Numbered from the stretch's first letter, positions 30,637-46,570 are shown. The stretch: 64,000 nucleotides of DNA from Cepaea nemoralis (GCA_014155875.1 JACEFZ010005099.1:113501-177500), one strand, 5' to 3'. Notes: generated by a model from the sequence alone, not told the origin. Made by a program: numbers and translations.

Positions 30637-32820
30637 TGTCGTGTGTGTAAAGAATGAATGCCGTAGTAGTTATTTGTTCTTCTTTACCACTTTAGTGTCG
30701 TCCCTGGAGTGAGGGGAATCAACACCCACATTTGTTTTAATTCAATATCTCTATCCTGGAGATATCCAGCAGACTCCGTCCACAACACTCCCTCAATCTG
30801 AAGACACCTTCTTCTCACTCTTGCTCACCCCTGGATCATGCCCCCTCTCATTCTTCCCCAACATAACATACTTGACAACTCTAGCTTCAGCAAATAAAAA
30901 CAAGAAATTTATTAAAGCAAAGAGTATATGTAGGAGAAGTGTGTGTGTGTGTGTATAAGGTGTAGAATGTGTGACGTGTACTCTAAAGTGTATATAGACT
31001 CAGATCAGTGTTCAGGAGTATAGTCATTCTCATCACTGTGCTGAGAACACACTGGCACCATGTATTCCAGACAAGCAACCTCACCAAGGTGATGCTCCTC
31101 CGGTCACGTGAAGACTTTCTCCGTTGTCTCTTGAACCACTAGGATGCTTGGACACCCATGACAAACACTGTCTAATGAGAGTCTTCAATCTGCTTCACAC
31201 TATGAATTTCCTCTGTTATTTAACTGATTGTTAATCAGAAAATTATAACCCTATTGTCACTGTTACTGGGGAAATCTTAATGGATCTAGTGTCACTGGTT
31301 TTAAAGATTCCCCATATTAACACCACACTCTGAATGTTCTAGGTATCAGTATAAATTTGTATGAATGTTCCTGGTATCAGTATTGTATTTATACAATGTT
31401 CTGACTGTTCAGTGATACACCTATCACTTGCTAAACATAAATCTCATCAGCATGTCCTGCTCAGCAGAAGCTAGGTTCCCGCAAACCAACTTGGGTATAA
31501 GCCCAATGTAGCGGCCTCTCAGCAACTTCTGCCTTCAAATTCTGAGCCATCATCTTCAAAAATGTGTTAGCTTCACTGTTGAATATCATAGCACACATAC
31601 ATGGACCTGTAAATGTAACCTGTAGAATAGATAATACTATGGTGAGGGCAACTCGATCCTGGCCGGAATTAGGTGAGTGTAGGCCAATAGCAGCACTCAG
31701 ATCTATAACAGAGATCCGATCTCTGTCATACGGCCAAATAACTCATCATATGATCTGAGACATGGCAACACCAGGAAAGAATAAAGGAACGGGTAGAAAC
31801 CCAGCAGATGCCCTACTGGAAGATCCCACCATTTCACATTCCTCTCCTCCCTCTCAACCATCCCCAATCTCTCTAATTATTATTCCACTACATTGTCCTC
31901 AACTCCCTGAGTAAAATGATATATCACTCAAGCTAGTTGAAGCCACACAATAGGATACTAGTGCCGACGCTCCTATGATACTTTCTAGCACCGCACTTAT
32001 AGAACATTCTATCACTAATCATAATACATTACATCACCACACCTATAATACATTATATCACCGCACCTATAATACATTATATCACCGCACAGTACTGTAC
32101 TCTATTCCTAATCATACTCTAAGTTAGATATGATTAATAGCCTACCATATGCCTATTCCGGTTGCTAATCGAAACTAGGCAATCACAGACTGGATCTATG
32201 TCCGCCGATAAATATCAACAATTTGACACCCTAGTTTCTTTCATTGAACACAATTCGGAAAACTGCACCGATCTTTCCCACTTCAAAAATCTTGATCGAC
32301 TAACTCCACTTGTTTACCGCAACGCTTTTTATATTGGGCTGGAGTGACGTCACCAAAAAGTCTAGACGCTGATCCGTCCAGAATCTGGTTTCCTCCTCCT
32401 GTTCTAGACTAACTGGAGTCAATCCGCCGTCAAATTTGCTTTCATTTGGGGAAATTCTTTGTCCCGTACATCCATAGTTCAGTCTGTCTGTGAACCACAG
32501 AATTCCCCACATCACAGAATCCATCCCGCGTCTGTCCAGACTTTCCGTCTAGCACTTCAAAGGCTACTACCGCCTTGGCAGACGTTTGGCGTTGTTATTC
32601 GTTTCTCGAACAACCCACATCATAAAGATTCGCCGACCAGGGGTAGACATTTTGACGCGACGTATCTTGTTTCTCAGTTAGAAATGACGATCGTTTGTAG
32701 ACAGTTTTAACGACGTATTTTTCTCAGTCTGTACAACATCAAAGGGTCGGTTGTTTTTGCATACTAATGTCGGGTCTTGTTTGTCATCGATCGCAACTAA
32801 CAAGTTTATTTTCCGTGACA
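30637..32820 (+). mobile_element. Solo LTR, copy 1 (2,184 bp)
   Basis: It begins TGTCG and ends CGTGACA. TATGT lies immediately before (30632-30636) and after (32821-32825). It shares long stretches with 34567-36163 (GTGTCGTCCCTGGAGTGAGG, CACTCCCTCARTCTRAAGAC, CTTGAGTGACGTCACCA-like). No protein domain is present. Inside, at about 32020-32095, a 24-bp unit (CCTATAATACATTATATCAC, CGCA) is tandemly repeated. LTR-LTR recombination presumably removed the internal region. Confidence 0.85.
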
Positions 32821-32890
32821 TATGTGTACACGACAACAGGAGGTGTATATGTATACACGACAAATGGAGGTGTATGTATACATTGTAAGG
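32821..32890. repeat. 25-bp minisatellite, right part
   Basis: Units containing GGAGGTGTATATGTATACAC continue the array of 30450-30636. Confidence 0.85.
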
Positions 32891-32931
32891 CAAACATGAC
32901 TACACATAATCTAATTAAACCGTATGATTTC

Positions 32932-33046
32932 TTTTTCGTTAGTTCGCTTTGAATTCACACGTAGGTTATACTTGACTGATTCTTGCGTGTGTGCCAGCTT
33001 TGCCCATGACTAGTCGCCATCTGCCATCAGGGCTCAGGCGAACCTA
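32932..33046 (-). mobile_element. SINE family S1 fragment, minus strand
   Basis: CGTTAGTTCGCTTTGAATTC, TCTTGCGTGTG, CCAGCTTTGCCCATGACTAG and GGCGAACC match the reversed S1 3' half. Diverged. Confidence 0.6.
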
Positions 33047-33098
33047 CTCTGTAGAACAGATAAGCGTAATTTGCATTTGGTTGCCTCCATATAAAAAT

Positions 33099-33883
33099 TA
33101 GATATGCAGATGATACAGTCTTGATTGCAGGCAATGAACAGGACCTGCACAATTTAGTAGATGCGGTTGTTGCACACAGTGAACAACTAGGGTTAAAACT
33201 GAATATTAAGAAGACACAGATTATGGTCGTCACTGGGAAGAAGGAAATACCACAATGTGATATACGAGTAAATGAGCATATTCTTAAGCAAGTGAATCGA
33301 TACAGTTATCTCGGCACAGTCATAACATCTGATGGGAGATGCCTTGAAGAGATTAGAACAAGAATTGCCATTGCGAAGGTAGCCTTTTGCAAGATGAAAA
33401 ACATACTGACCAATAAAAAGATATCAATTGAAACGAGAAAAAGAGTGTTGAAGTGCTACATAGAACCTATACTTTTGTATGGATGTGAAGCGTGGACAAT
33501 AAGCAGTCAAGCTGAAAAACAGCTGATGGCTGTGGAAATGTGGTTTCTGAGGAAAATGCAAAGAATACCATGGACAGACAGAAAAACCAATGAACAAGTC
33601 CTTCAAGAAACAAATGAAGATCGTAAACTGATTAGAGACATTAGACGTAGACAGTCAAAATTTTTTGGGCATGTTATGAGAAGAAATGAATTGGAGAACT
33701 TGGTGACGACTGGCAAGATCGAAGGGAAGAGACCAAGGGGAAGACCGAGAAGTAAATATCTGGATGGCTTGGCCACGTGGCATGGTCGAGACGGGAACAC
33801 AGAGCTGATCCACGACTCTGGTGATCGAGTGACATGGCAGTAGATGACCGCCCACGCTTATCGGCATGGAACATGATGGATGG
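33099..33883 (+). mobile_element. BovB-like RTE LINE, 5'-truncated, young copy
   Basis: ATATAAAAAT occurs at 33089-33098 and 33884-33893, giving a 10-bp target duplication. The 785-bp copy starts at the reverse-transcriptase catalytic box (YADD, 33103-33114) and keeps an open frame to TAG at 33841. Visible blocks are LGLKLNIKKTQIMV, YSYLGTVITSDGRC, LLYGCEAWT, IPWTDRKTNEQVLQE, KFFGHVMRRNE and KYLDGLATWHGRDGNTEL. The 3' end is ATGATGGATGG. The frame is intact but lacks endonuclease and most of the polymerase, so it is inactive. It is the reference copy for 1201-1789, 21826-22467 and 55470-55860. Confidence 0.9.
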
Positions 33884-33893
33884 ATATAAAAAT

Positions 33894-34250
33894 CAATTTC
33901 TCAGTAACCAACTGATGGAAAATTATGCGATTTAGCATATAACCTTATCATTATGTAAACGCAACAAAAAATTTTTTGTTCTGGAGATTGTACACCAGAT
34001 TTCAATGTTTGTTTATATACGGTATATAATTTATAGGTCAGAGATGAAGTGCATAAAATTAAATCGATTACATCTGGACCCAGAAAATCAGCGTTCAATA
34101 TTGAATATTCTCCGTGATGCATGGGAATTTCATTATGGCAAATCCCCGAGCAGTTTAAATGGGAGTGTTCAGAAGTGTAGTCAATAATATGGGTGCTTTC
34201 ATGAAACGTGATTATATAAACAAATCTTACCATTTATTGCTAAGATTTGA
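33894..34250. other. Unassigned, probably 5' part of the interrupted DNA transposon
   Basis: No terminal inverted repeat could be fixed. The region precedes the transposase helix-turn-helix segment. Confidence 0.3.
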
Positions 34251-34561
34251 ATGTGTGAATATTGTTCAATGGGATTGAATGTGAAGTTTTGTACACTTCA
34301 AAGGATCGCTATGAATTTGTATACATATTTTTGTAAAGAAGCTGATCGCAAGAAACTGTTTCATACTATTACAAATCCCGAAAAAAGAACTTTGCATGCA
34401 TTGGGTTTGAGTAAACGGTCATTTCGTCGATGGGTGCAAGAATCTGGAACGAAACCAATACGCGATAAGCAAACGGTAGGTAGAAAGGCAATTGTAGACA
34501 GCTTTGAAGGATGTCATAAGGCGGGCTATTATAAAAATGCTGGATGCCAAAGAAACAGTGA
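34251..34561 (+). pseudogene. Tc1/mariner-IS630-type transposase, N-terminal part
   Basis: The segment LHALGLSKRSFRRWVQESGT has the look of the transposase helix-turn-helix DNA-binding domain, followed by QTVGRKAIVDSFEGCHKAG. After that the reading frame shifts by one (then IIKMLDAKETVTV in another frame). It is cut at 34562 by solo LTR copy 2, and the coding region resumes after 36168. Confidence 0.75.
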
Positions 34562-34566
34562 CTGTA

Positions 34567-35215
34567 TGTCGTAATAGTAATGCTTTATTACTTTAGTGTC
34601 GTCCCTGGAGTGAGGGGAATCAACACCCACATTTATTTTTATTCACCAGACTCCATCCACAGCACTCCCTCAGTCTAAAGACACCTTCTTCTCACTCTTA
34701 CTCACCCCTGGATTGTGCCCCCTCTCATTCTTCCCCAACATAACATACTTGACAACTCTAGCTTCAACAAATAAATACAAGAAATTTATTAAAGCAAAGA
34801 GTATGAGTGGAAGAAATGTGTGCGTGTATAATGTGTAGAATATGTGTCGTATATTCTAAGGTGTATATAGACTCAGATCAGTGTTTCCAGGAGAAAAGTC
34901 ATTCTCATCCTTGTGCTGAGCACACACCAGCACCATGTATTCCGGACAGACAACCTCACCCAGGTGATGCTTCTCCGGTCATGTGACGACGTTCTCCGTT
35001 GTCTCTCGAACCATTAGGATGCTTGGACATCCATGTCGAACTCTGTCTAATGTTGTTCTTCAATTTCCCATACTCTGTGAATCTCCTATGCTATTAACTG
35101 TTTGTTAATCACAAAATTCTATCACTATTTTTACCGTTAATTGGGAAATCTTAATTGTTCTATTGTCACTGGGTATAACAGATTCCCCATCTCAATAACA
35201 CAATCTAAATGTTCC

Positions 35216-35282
<67 letters not shown>

Positions 35283-36163
35283 TATGAGTGTTCCTGGTAT
35301 CTGTGTTATCTATAATGTTCTGACTGTTCAGTGATCAAGCTATCACTTAATAAACACACATATCATTAGCATGTCCTTCTCATCTGAAGCCAGGATCCCG
35401 CAGACCAACTGGGGTATCAACCCAATTTTAGATGCCTCTCAGAAATCTCTGTCTTCAGTTTGCAAGCCATCATTTTCAATAACTGTGTTTCTAGCTTCAC
35501 TGTGGAATATCGAATCACACCCAGATGGAACCATATAGCAATTCTCGTTGCAGATGGAGATTATATAATCACAGACTGGATCGATGTCCGCCGATATATC
35601 TATATCAACAAATTGACATTATAATCTCGCTCTATAACACAACTGAGAACGCCGTTCCTCTCCTCATCTCTTCAGAACTTGTGGTCGACTAACTCAACTT
35701 TGTTTACCTCAACTAGTTTTAATTTCGAGGCTTGAGTGACGTCACCAAATTGTCTAGACGCTGTACAGTCCAGAATATGGTTTTCTCCCTCTATTATAGA
35801 CAGTGTGGAATCACCCCGCTGTCTAGTTTGCTTTCATCTGGGAATCCTTTATCTCGTACAAAAGAAGTCATGTCTGCCTGTGAACCAGGGAATTTTTTCC
35901 CACATCACAGAATCCATCCGACGTGTATTCAGACATTTCATCTACACTTCAAAGGCTAACTACCGCCTGGCAGACGTATGGCGCTATTGTCCGTTTCTCG
36001 AACAACCCACATCATACAGAAATGCCGACAGTGTGCAGACAGTTTTCGCGACTTGTTTATTCCACATTCTCCCCCTCATCAAATGGGTTTGTCGGTTTTT
36101 GGTAGACGACCTTCACGTCTTTCTGTCATCGATCGAAACATCAAGTTTTTTTTTTTCGTGACA
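34567..36163 (+). mobile_element. Solo LTR, copy 2 (1,597 bp), inserted in the transposase
   Basis: It begins TGTCG and ends CGTGACA. CTGTA lies immediately before (34562-34566) and after (36164-36168). It is related to 30637-32820 along its length, but shorter. It contains (TA)n at 35216-35278. The insertion separates the helix-turn-helix and catalytic parts of the mariner-like gene. Confidence 0.87.
35216..35278. repeat. (TA)n microsatellite inside solo LTR copy 2
   Basis: About 30 TA units, absent from the equivalent place in copy 1. Confidence 0.92.
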
Positions 36164-36168
36164 CTGTA

Positions 36169-37129
36169 AGAAAACTTAGGGTTTGGTTAAGAAAGAACAA
36201 TGACATAGAGCTATACAAAACAACTTTGTGGAGAATTATAAGGAGATTCACTTTTAGAAAGTACGAAGGAGGTAGAAATATCCTTTGCATTTAGGAGCCA
36301 TGAGAAGCAGATATATACGTGAAATAAGGGAAATGCGCAAAGAAGATTATGACATAGTGTATTTGATTAAACCTGGATCAATGCGCACCACACAAGTGAA
36401 AAGGAATGGCAATCAGTGTATGGAAAGATAAAGCGATATGTGCCAAGTAGTAAAGGACAGCGTTTGGTTATAGCCCATGCTGGTAGTACTCATAATGGCT
36501 TACTACAAAATGCTGGACTCGTGTTCGTATCAAAGCATACAGACAATAGGGATTATCATAATGAGATGAATGGTAATGCATTTAGAGATTGTCTCGAGAA
36601 TAAAGTACTTCCATCCCTTGATAGACCGTCTTGTCTAATCGTGGACAATGCATCATATCACACTGTTGTTGCCCAAGAAGACAAAATATCTACGACATCG
36701 AGCACAAAGGAAGCAATAAAGATATGGCTCCGAAGGGAAAATATACCATTCCCAGAAACATATTTCAAGCTACAGTTGTTGTACCGTGTAAAACAGGCGC
36801 AAAAAAGCAAGACATATCAAATCGACAAATTGATAGAAGAGCATGGCCATAGGTGCTTGAGACTTCCGCCGTACTATTCTCATGTAAATCCTATAGAACT
36901 TGTGTGGGCTAAAATTAAGGGACAGGTGGCAGCTGACAACACTACATTCAAATTGTCTGACGTCAAGATACTAACCCAGCCCGTGCTAATAAATATTGAT
37001 AAAAGTTACTGGAAAAAATGTGAGGACCGTGTGGTGAAAGAGGAAGATGACTATTGGAGAAAGAATGGATTGAATTTTATGCAACCGAGAGCAGTCATCA
37101 ACCTACTGGAATCGTCCGACACAGATTAA
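36169..37129 (+). pseudogene. Tc1/mariner-IS630-type transposase, catalytic part
   Basis: The reading frame continues from the N-terminal part after the solo LTR (TVRKLRVWLRKNNDIELYKT, RRFTFRKYEGGRN), then breaks. From about 36375 an open frame gives TWINAHHTSEKEWQSVYGKI and on to 37129. The second catalytic Asp is present in SCLIVDNASYH. The first (expected in VYLDET before TW) is destroyed by a small deletion and substitution near 36361-36375. The third acidic position before NPIELVW is His (SHVNPIELVW). The product could not be an active DDE enzyme. Confidence 0.85.
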
Positions 37130-37134
37130 GGTCT

Positions 37135-37331
37135 GGGCAGATCGCAGACTTTATCCACATGCACACTTACTGGGATATTTTGCTCCAACTATTCAAGCGA
37201 ATTGCAGACCCTAAACATTACAGCATCAGTACAATGTCAATGGCAGCAGCAGTTTTTATTCCACAGTGATGAATTTTCAGTTTCGCAAGCCCTCAACTGT
37301 GACAAACAATTGTCATTGAAAAAACAACAAC

Positions 37332-37386
<55 letters not shown>

Positions 37387-38280
37387 CGCATTGAATACCA
37401 ACAGAAGAGTGATATTGCGGTGGAAACTGACATAGTGTGGAATTCCAAGAAATGTGAGAACAAACACGTTATCAAATGAGGAGACAACACACGAACATAC
37501 GAATCAATCTATAAACTTCAATGAAAAGAGGACCAACATCTTGGCTGTTAAGAAGGAAACCCTCTACAGAGACATTCACAGCTATATTCGTCGTTCAAAA
37601 CAGGTAATACTCATGTTCCGTCTCTGAACAGTAAACAGCAGAGTAGGCAATCTTTCACGAAGACTCAAAACGGTTCTGTCACCAATGCGCAAGTGAACAA
37701 ACTACACAGACAGCTGAGCAGATCCTTAAAAATTGACACATCATGACTAAATTGCTGTATCATCTATGGTCACTCCATACGCACATTAGCGCACAGCTGT
37801 TTGGAAGCCATCACGAACTCCATATAAAAAGCTAAATGCATCCCAGTAACATGAATCCTTGTGTACACATTAATAACAAGAAGCTGAAGAAACAAGAAGA
37901 AAATGAAATATAAGGTAAGAAATATATTCCTTCCACTTTCCTGTCCGATTCCATTTCGGTTCCACATTATTTACACCATGCCTGTGTAAATTCTGTCTTT
38001 ACTTATAATACATACACATTGCACCCACTCCTATAAGAATCTGGTTACGCCTATTATCGTCACCGGAATTGAGGTGCAGTACTGTAAGCCAAGTTTGTTA
38101 GCGTGAATTTACTAATTTTTCGCCAAAACATCGAAGAAATGTCGACCTATCAAAGGCATATACCTTGGGTGAGGGTAAATATAAGACTGCAGGAAAAAAT
38201 TCATAACGATGCAACAGACAGTTTTCAAACTAATTGATCGTGAATGAAGGCATTCATTTCGGGACAGACTATAGTTGATC
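37135..38280. other. Unassigned, with (CA)n at 37331-37384
   Basis: The first part may be the transposon's 3' flank. There is a pure (CA)n tract of about 27 units. No other feature recognised. Confidence 0.4.
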
Positions 38281-38283
38281 GTT

Positions 38284-38465
38284 TACAGAAAAACCTAGCT
38301 GTTCTCAATCTGACTGTATAGTCAAATATTCTCCACATCAAACCATCTTTTACAGTGTATTTTTAACAGAAAAACCTGTCTGTTCTCAATCTGACTGTGT
38401 AGACAAAAATTGTCCACGTAAAACCATCTTTTACAGTGTATTTTAAACAGTAAATCCTAGCTCTA
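38284..38465. repeat. About 82-bp tandem repeat, 2 units plus remnants
   Basis: ACAGAAAAACCTAGCTGTTC, TCAATCTGACTGT and AACCATCTTTTACAGTGTAT recur at 38285, 38366 and partly at 38448. Another remnant (AAACCATCTTTTACTATGCA) lies at 38809, after two SINEs, so the array was split by SINE insertion. Confidence 0.75.
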
Positions 38466-38487
38466 TTTGATTGTTCCCTATGCGACT

Positions 38488-38576
38488 TTTATCGCATATC
38501 ATTTACAGGACATCGCTGTCAACACCAGCATGTTACCGCTGTTGTTGATTTCTTAAGCAAATATTCTCCATATGTT
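38488..38576 (-). mobile_element. SINE family S2, 3' fragment, minus strand
   Basis: GCATATCATTTACAGGACAT, CGCTGTCAACACCAGCATG and GTTGTTGATTTCTTAAGC. Confidence 0.78.
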
Positions 38577-38577
38577 T

Positions 38578-38813
38578 ATTTTCTTTCGTTCGCTGGCTTT
38601 AAACTCAAACATAGTCCACACACTTGCTACTACTCCTAGTGCACTGGAGTGATCTTTGCGTGTGGATTAGCTTTCCCTATTACCAATGTTCCTCGCCAAC
38701 AGACGAACCCACTCCGACTTCTGAGATACTTGTAATTTACGTCCCCAAGTCAAGGACGAGAAGTCAACATTTTAGTCCAACTGACCGGGGTATGGGTTAA
38801 AATATGAAACCAT
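38578..38813 (-). mobile_element. SINE family S1, minus strand, head-truncated
   Basis: S1 body in reverse (TGCGTGTGGATTAGCTTTCC, TGTAATTTACGTCCCCAAGT, AACATTTTAGTCCAACTGAC), ending near the B-box. It abuts the S2 fragment on its left. Confidence 0.82.
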
Positions 38814-38849
38814 CTTTTACTATGCATTTAGTACAGAAAAACTAAGTAG

Positions 38850-39234
38850 CAAACAAAATCATTTACTTCTCATTGACATTATCAACAGACTAAAAACTAC
38901 AATGTCCAATTACTTTGGGATGCAAACATTTGCCAGAAAGTCGAAGCGGATCCGTCTCCCAATATGCCCCAGAAATGTAAATTCCCAGTAATGCATTCCC
39001 CTATCGTACTCTCCATATGGTATAGATTTCAGGGATTCTCAAAGAAGGGGTGTTACCCTGACAGGGAGTTGCGTAACAATAACTGGGAATTGCACATGCG
39101 TTAACAAATTTTACTGTTTATATAATTGTTACATATCGTCTGTGTCTCTACTGATTTTAAAACAGAATTATGGCGTTGCGAAAACGTTGTCGTCTGATCA
39201 AAATGGTCAGGGGCAAATGTGGTGCTCATGGTGA
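38850..39234. other. Unassigned sequence
   Basis: No recognised family or coding signal. Confidence 0.35.
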
Positions 39235-43519
<4,285 letters not shown>

Positions 43520-43925
43520 AATAGTAGAGCTGTTAGACAGAGAATTACAGTGGAGAGCTCATAGCGAGAAAACTAGAGTGGGGCTCGTGCATAGAGGATT
43601 AGAGTGGAGCTTCTGTTTAAAGAATTAGAGTGGAGCTCCTGGAGAAAGAATTAGAATGAAACTCATGTAGTAAGAATTAGAATGGAGCTTATGGAAAGAA
43701 AACTAAAGTGGCCCTCACGGAGTGAGAACTAGCATGGTGCTCATGTAGAGCGAACCAGAGTTCATTGAGAGAGAATTAGAGTGGAGCTCATGGAGAGAAA
43801 ACTAAAGTGGAGATCGTAGAAAGAGAACTAGAGTGGCGCTCGTGCAGAGAGTAATAGTGGAGTTCATGGAGAGAGAACTACAGTGGCTACTTGAGTGAAG
43901 CTAATGGAGAGAACTAGAGTGGTTC
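43520..43925 (+). repeat. 26-bp minisatellite, array A continued
   Basis: Units such as GAATTAGAGTGGAGCTCATG and GAACTAGAGTGG continue the array of 39235-40151 in the same orientation. Confidence 0.85.
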
Positions 43926-43929
43926 TAGA

Positions 43930-44164
43930 CAAATAGACAAAAGCAAGTTGATTAAAATGTGAAGAAAAGATGCCAAACAGGACTTACGTATTAAGAAAAT
44001 TATATTATTGTATAGCTAGACAGGTCTTTGTCTGGAATTCAGTGGATAAAAGACGTAGAAAAAAAAGACACACGCGGAGAAGAGAAGTGGAGAAATAAGC
44101 TCCATTCTTATTCTTTCTACATGATTTTCACTCTAAATTAACTATATGTGGAGGATATGAACGG
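43930..44164. other. Unassigned sequence
   Basis: No recognised feature. Confidence 0.35.
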
Positions 44165-44345
44165 AGCTGTATGTGATAGCCCCGTAGAAGTCGGATGTGT
44201 CGGCCTTAAGGCGCAAGTAAACAGGCACAACGAAATTACGCCTGAAAAAACACTCCTGATCAACGCAGAAGAAGAAGAAGAAGAAGAAGAAGAAGAAGAA
44301 GAAGAAGAAGAAGAAGAAGAAGAAGAAGAAGAAAGAAGAGAAGAA
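44165..44345 (+). mobile_element. Retroelement 3'-end fragment with (GAA)n tail
   Basis: CGTAGAAGTCGGATGTGTCG and GCCTGAAAAAACACTCCTGA match 18840-18925 and, reversed, 19190-19303. From 44266 a (GAA)n tract of about 70 bp follows. Confidence 0.65.
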
Positions 44346-44430
44346 GAAGAAGTATGGAATAGCTATGGATAAGGCGGCATGGAGTAAGTTGACTAAGGAT
44401 CTGTACCTCACTGGGAGATAAAGTGCCAAA

Positions 44431-44513
44431 GAAGAAGACGAAGAAGACGAAGACGGGAAGAAGAAGAAGAAGAAGAAGAAGAAGAAGAAGAAGAAGAAGA
44501 AGAAGAAGAAGAA
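44431..44513. repeat. (GAA)n tract
   Basis: GAA units with GAC interruptions at the start. The Glu-, Arg- and Leu-rich frames are artefacts. Confidence 0.9.
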
Positions 44514-44797
44514 CATGGTCATGTCTGAAAAGTTTGAGAATCCCTGGATCATCAACAGCACTTGCATACGAAAGTTTCCTGAGTAATCTGTTCTCAGTTA
44601 GTTTTTTTTCCTGTATTTTCTTTGTGAGTGTAGTTGTGTTATAACATAGATTGTTTGGTGGTTGTTGGAACATCATGGGAATGGAACCGCTAGAATGCAT
44701 CATGAGAACAAGAACAGTCTGTGGGATAGAGAAACCATGTATGAAGATGCTAGCCTGGCTAACGTGAGGGATAAGAATGTGGTTTATTTCGTAAATG

Positions 44798-44995
44798 ATT
44801 GACAGTAGGCGAGACAGGAGGCTGTAGAAATACTCTGTATGTGGGAATTATTGACAGTAGGCTAGACAGTAGGCGATGGACATACATCTGTACGTGAGAA
44901 TGATTGCCAGTAGGTGAGACAGGAAGCCGTGGACATAATCTGTACGTGATAATGATTGACAGTCGGCGAGACAGGAGGCTGTGGACATGCATGAC
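44798..44995. repeat. About 57-bp minisatellite, 4 units
   Basis: Units share TGATTGACAGTAGGCGAGAC, AGGAGGCTGTGGACAT and CTGTACGTGAGAA with scattered changes. Confidence 0.82.
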
Positions 44996-45169
44996 ATCTA
45001 ACGTTTTATAGCATAGACCAGCAGTGTTCAATACTCTTGAAACCATAGTTTCCAATATCAAAAGAATTATGTCACCGATTTGTCTGTGGGTCAATTGGTG
45101 ACAACTTAAACAAAGTTGCGACATTTAGTCAAACGTGTTTTGTTTTATTAGCAGGAGGCCTTTGAAAAA

Positions 45170-45610
45170 AGGTTAGTTGCATGCTCTTTGCACAACACTG
45201 CAATCAATACCAGCATTTATTGGCTGTTGGTAATTTTCTAGGCAACTTTATATTCATATGACCGCAGGTTGGTCACACACCGAGCGTGTGAGATGTAAGA
45301 TGATGCGTGATGGTGGAAATGACCATGGGTTCCCATGCATCCGTAGTGAACGGACATTTACCATGCGAATTGTTCTGATGAATCCCATTCGCTACCGTCA
45401 TTGGTTTTAGTTAATATGAAGCACAGTTAAACAAACTATGGCCTCTCAAGACGGCAAGGTGCTATTCAGTTATATTCAGTCATTTGCTACTGCTTTCTGA
45501 ACGGACTACACACATACCATAGTGAAAAACAACGCAAAGCTATCGTTCTCTAATGGCCCGCGGCTGACCTCGAACTCTGTATTTCGTGGTTGTGAAATTA
45601 CGTTCACTAC
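45170..45610 (-). mobile_element. SINE family S2, minus strand, split by a LINE tail
   Basis: S2 3' part at 45177-45256 (GTTGCATGCTCTTTGCACAA, CAATACCAGCATT) and the rest at 45479-45610 (CATTTGCTACTGCTTTCTGA, ACG...). The gap is a precise LINE insertion. Confidence 0.8.
45257..45469 (+). mobile_element. RTE-like LINE tail (C2H2-ended family), 213 bp
   Basis: TTATATTCA precedes (45248-45256) and follows (45470-45478). The insert matches 52130-52335: CACACACCGAGCGTGTGAGA, GATGGTGGAAATGAC, GTGAACGGACATTTACC, CATTCGCTACCG and CAAGACGGCAAGGTGC. It is the C2H2 end plus 3' UTR of the LINE described at 50190-52340. Confidence 0.88.
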
Positions 45611-45796
45611 CTCTAAGTGACATAGGCCGACATTTTTAAAGACACAATTCTTAAATGTAATACAATAAAACAGCACGTGGACTATCTGTAGAAACACATT
45701 TATACAACATTACAACAAGTACTTTTTGAAATCCCTTACTATCAATTAGTCAATACAAAGCAGCATTGATAGAGTAATTGTTAGTTTAAATCAGCA

Positions 45797-46570
45797 AGTA
45801 GTGTTCTTTTCAGACCTGGAGTTCTCTCCACGAGCATCACTCTAGTTTGATCCTTGAGCTAAACTCTAAAATCCACGGTAGTTCTCTCTCCAGGAACTCC
45901 ACTCAAATTTTCTTCACGAGCGTTAGTCTAGTTCTCTCCATGAGTTACTCTAGTTCTCTCTTCAGGAACTCCACTCTAATTCTCCCCACAAGCACCGCTC
46001 TATTTTTCTCCAAGGTCGCCCCTCTAGTTCCCTCCATGAGCTAAACTCTAATTGACACACAGTTCTCTCTCAATGAACTCCACTCTAATTCTCTCCACAG
46101 TGCCACCCTAGTTCTCTCTCCGTGAGAGAGCTAAACTCTAGTTGCCACGCCAGTTCTCTCTAAATGAACTCCATTCTAATTCGCTCCACAGCGCCACGCT
46201 AGTTCTCTCCCCATGAACTAAACTCTAGATGCCACTCTAGTTCTCTTTCAATGAACTCCACTCTAATTTCTCAACAGCGCCATGCTAGTTCTCTCTCCAT
46301 GAGCTAAACTTAAGTTGCCACACTAGTTCTTTCTCAACGAGCCCAACTATAATTCTTTCCACAGCGCCACTCTAGTTCTTTCTCCATGAGCTAAAATTAA
46401 GTTGCCATGCTAGTTCTCTCTCAATGAACACCACTCTAATTCTCTCCATAGCTCCACGCTAGTTCTCTCTTCATGAGCGAAACTTAAGTTGCCACGCTAG
46501 TACTTTCTCAATGAACCCTACTCTAATTCTCTTCAGAGCGCCACTCTAATTCTCTCTTCATAAGCTCACA
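45797..46570 (-). repeat. 26-bp minisatellite, inverted array
   Basis: Units such as CTCCACTCTAATTCTCTCCA and CGCCACTCTAGTTCTCTCTC are the reverse complement of array A units. Sub-periods of about 105 bp are visible (AACTCTAGTTGCCAC recurs). Confidence 0.88.

Noticed and set aside
30332..30712. Repeat-containing Cys/Val/Met protein
   Set aside because: 25-bp minisatellite read in several frames. The period is not a multiple of three, so all three frames stay open for the same reason.
30637..36163. One LTR retrotransposon with the two related LTRs as its ends
   Set aside because: Each has its own different 5-bp duplication (TATGT and CTGTA). The intervening DNA is a minisatellite, SINE, LINE and transposase, not an internal region.
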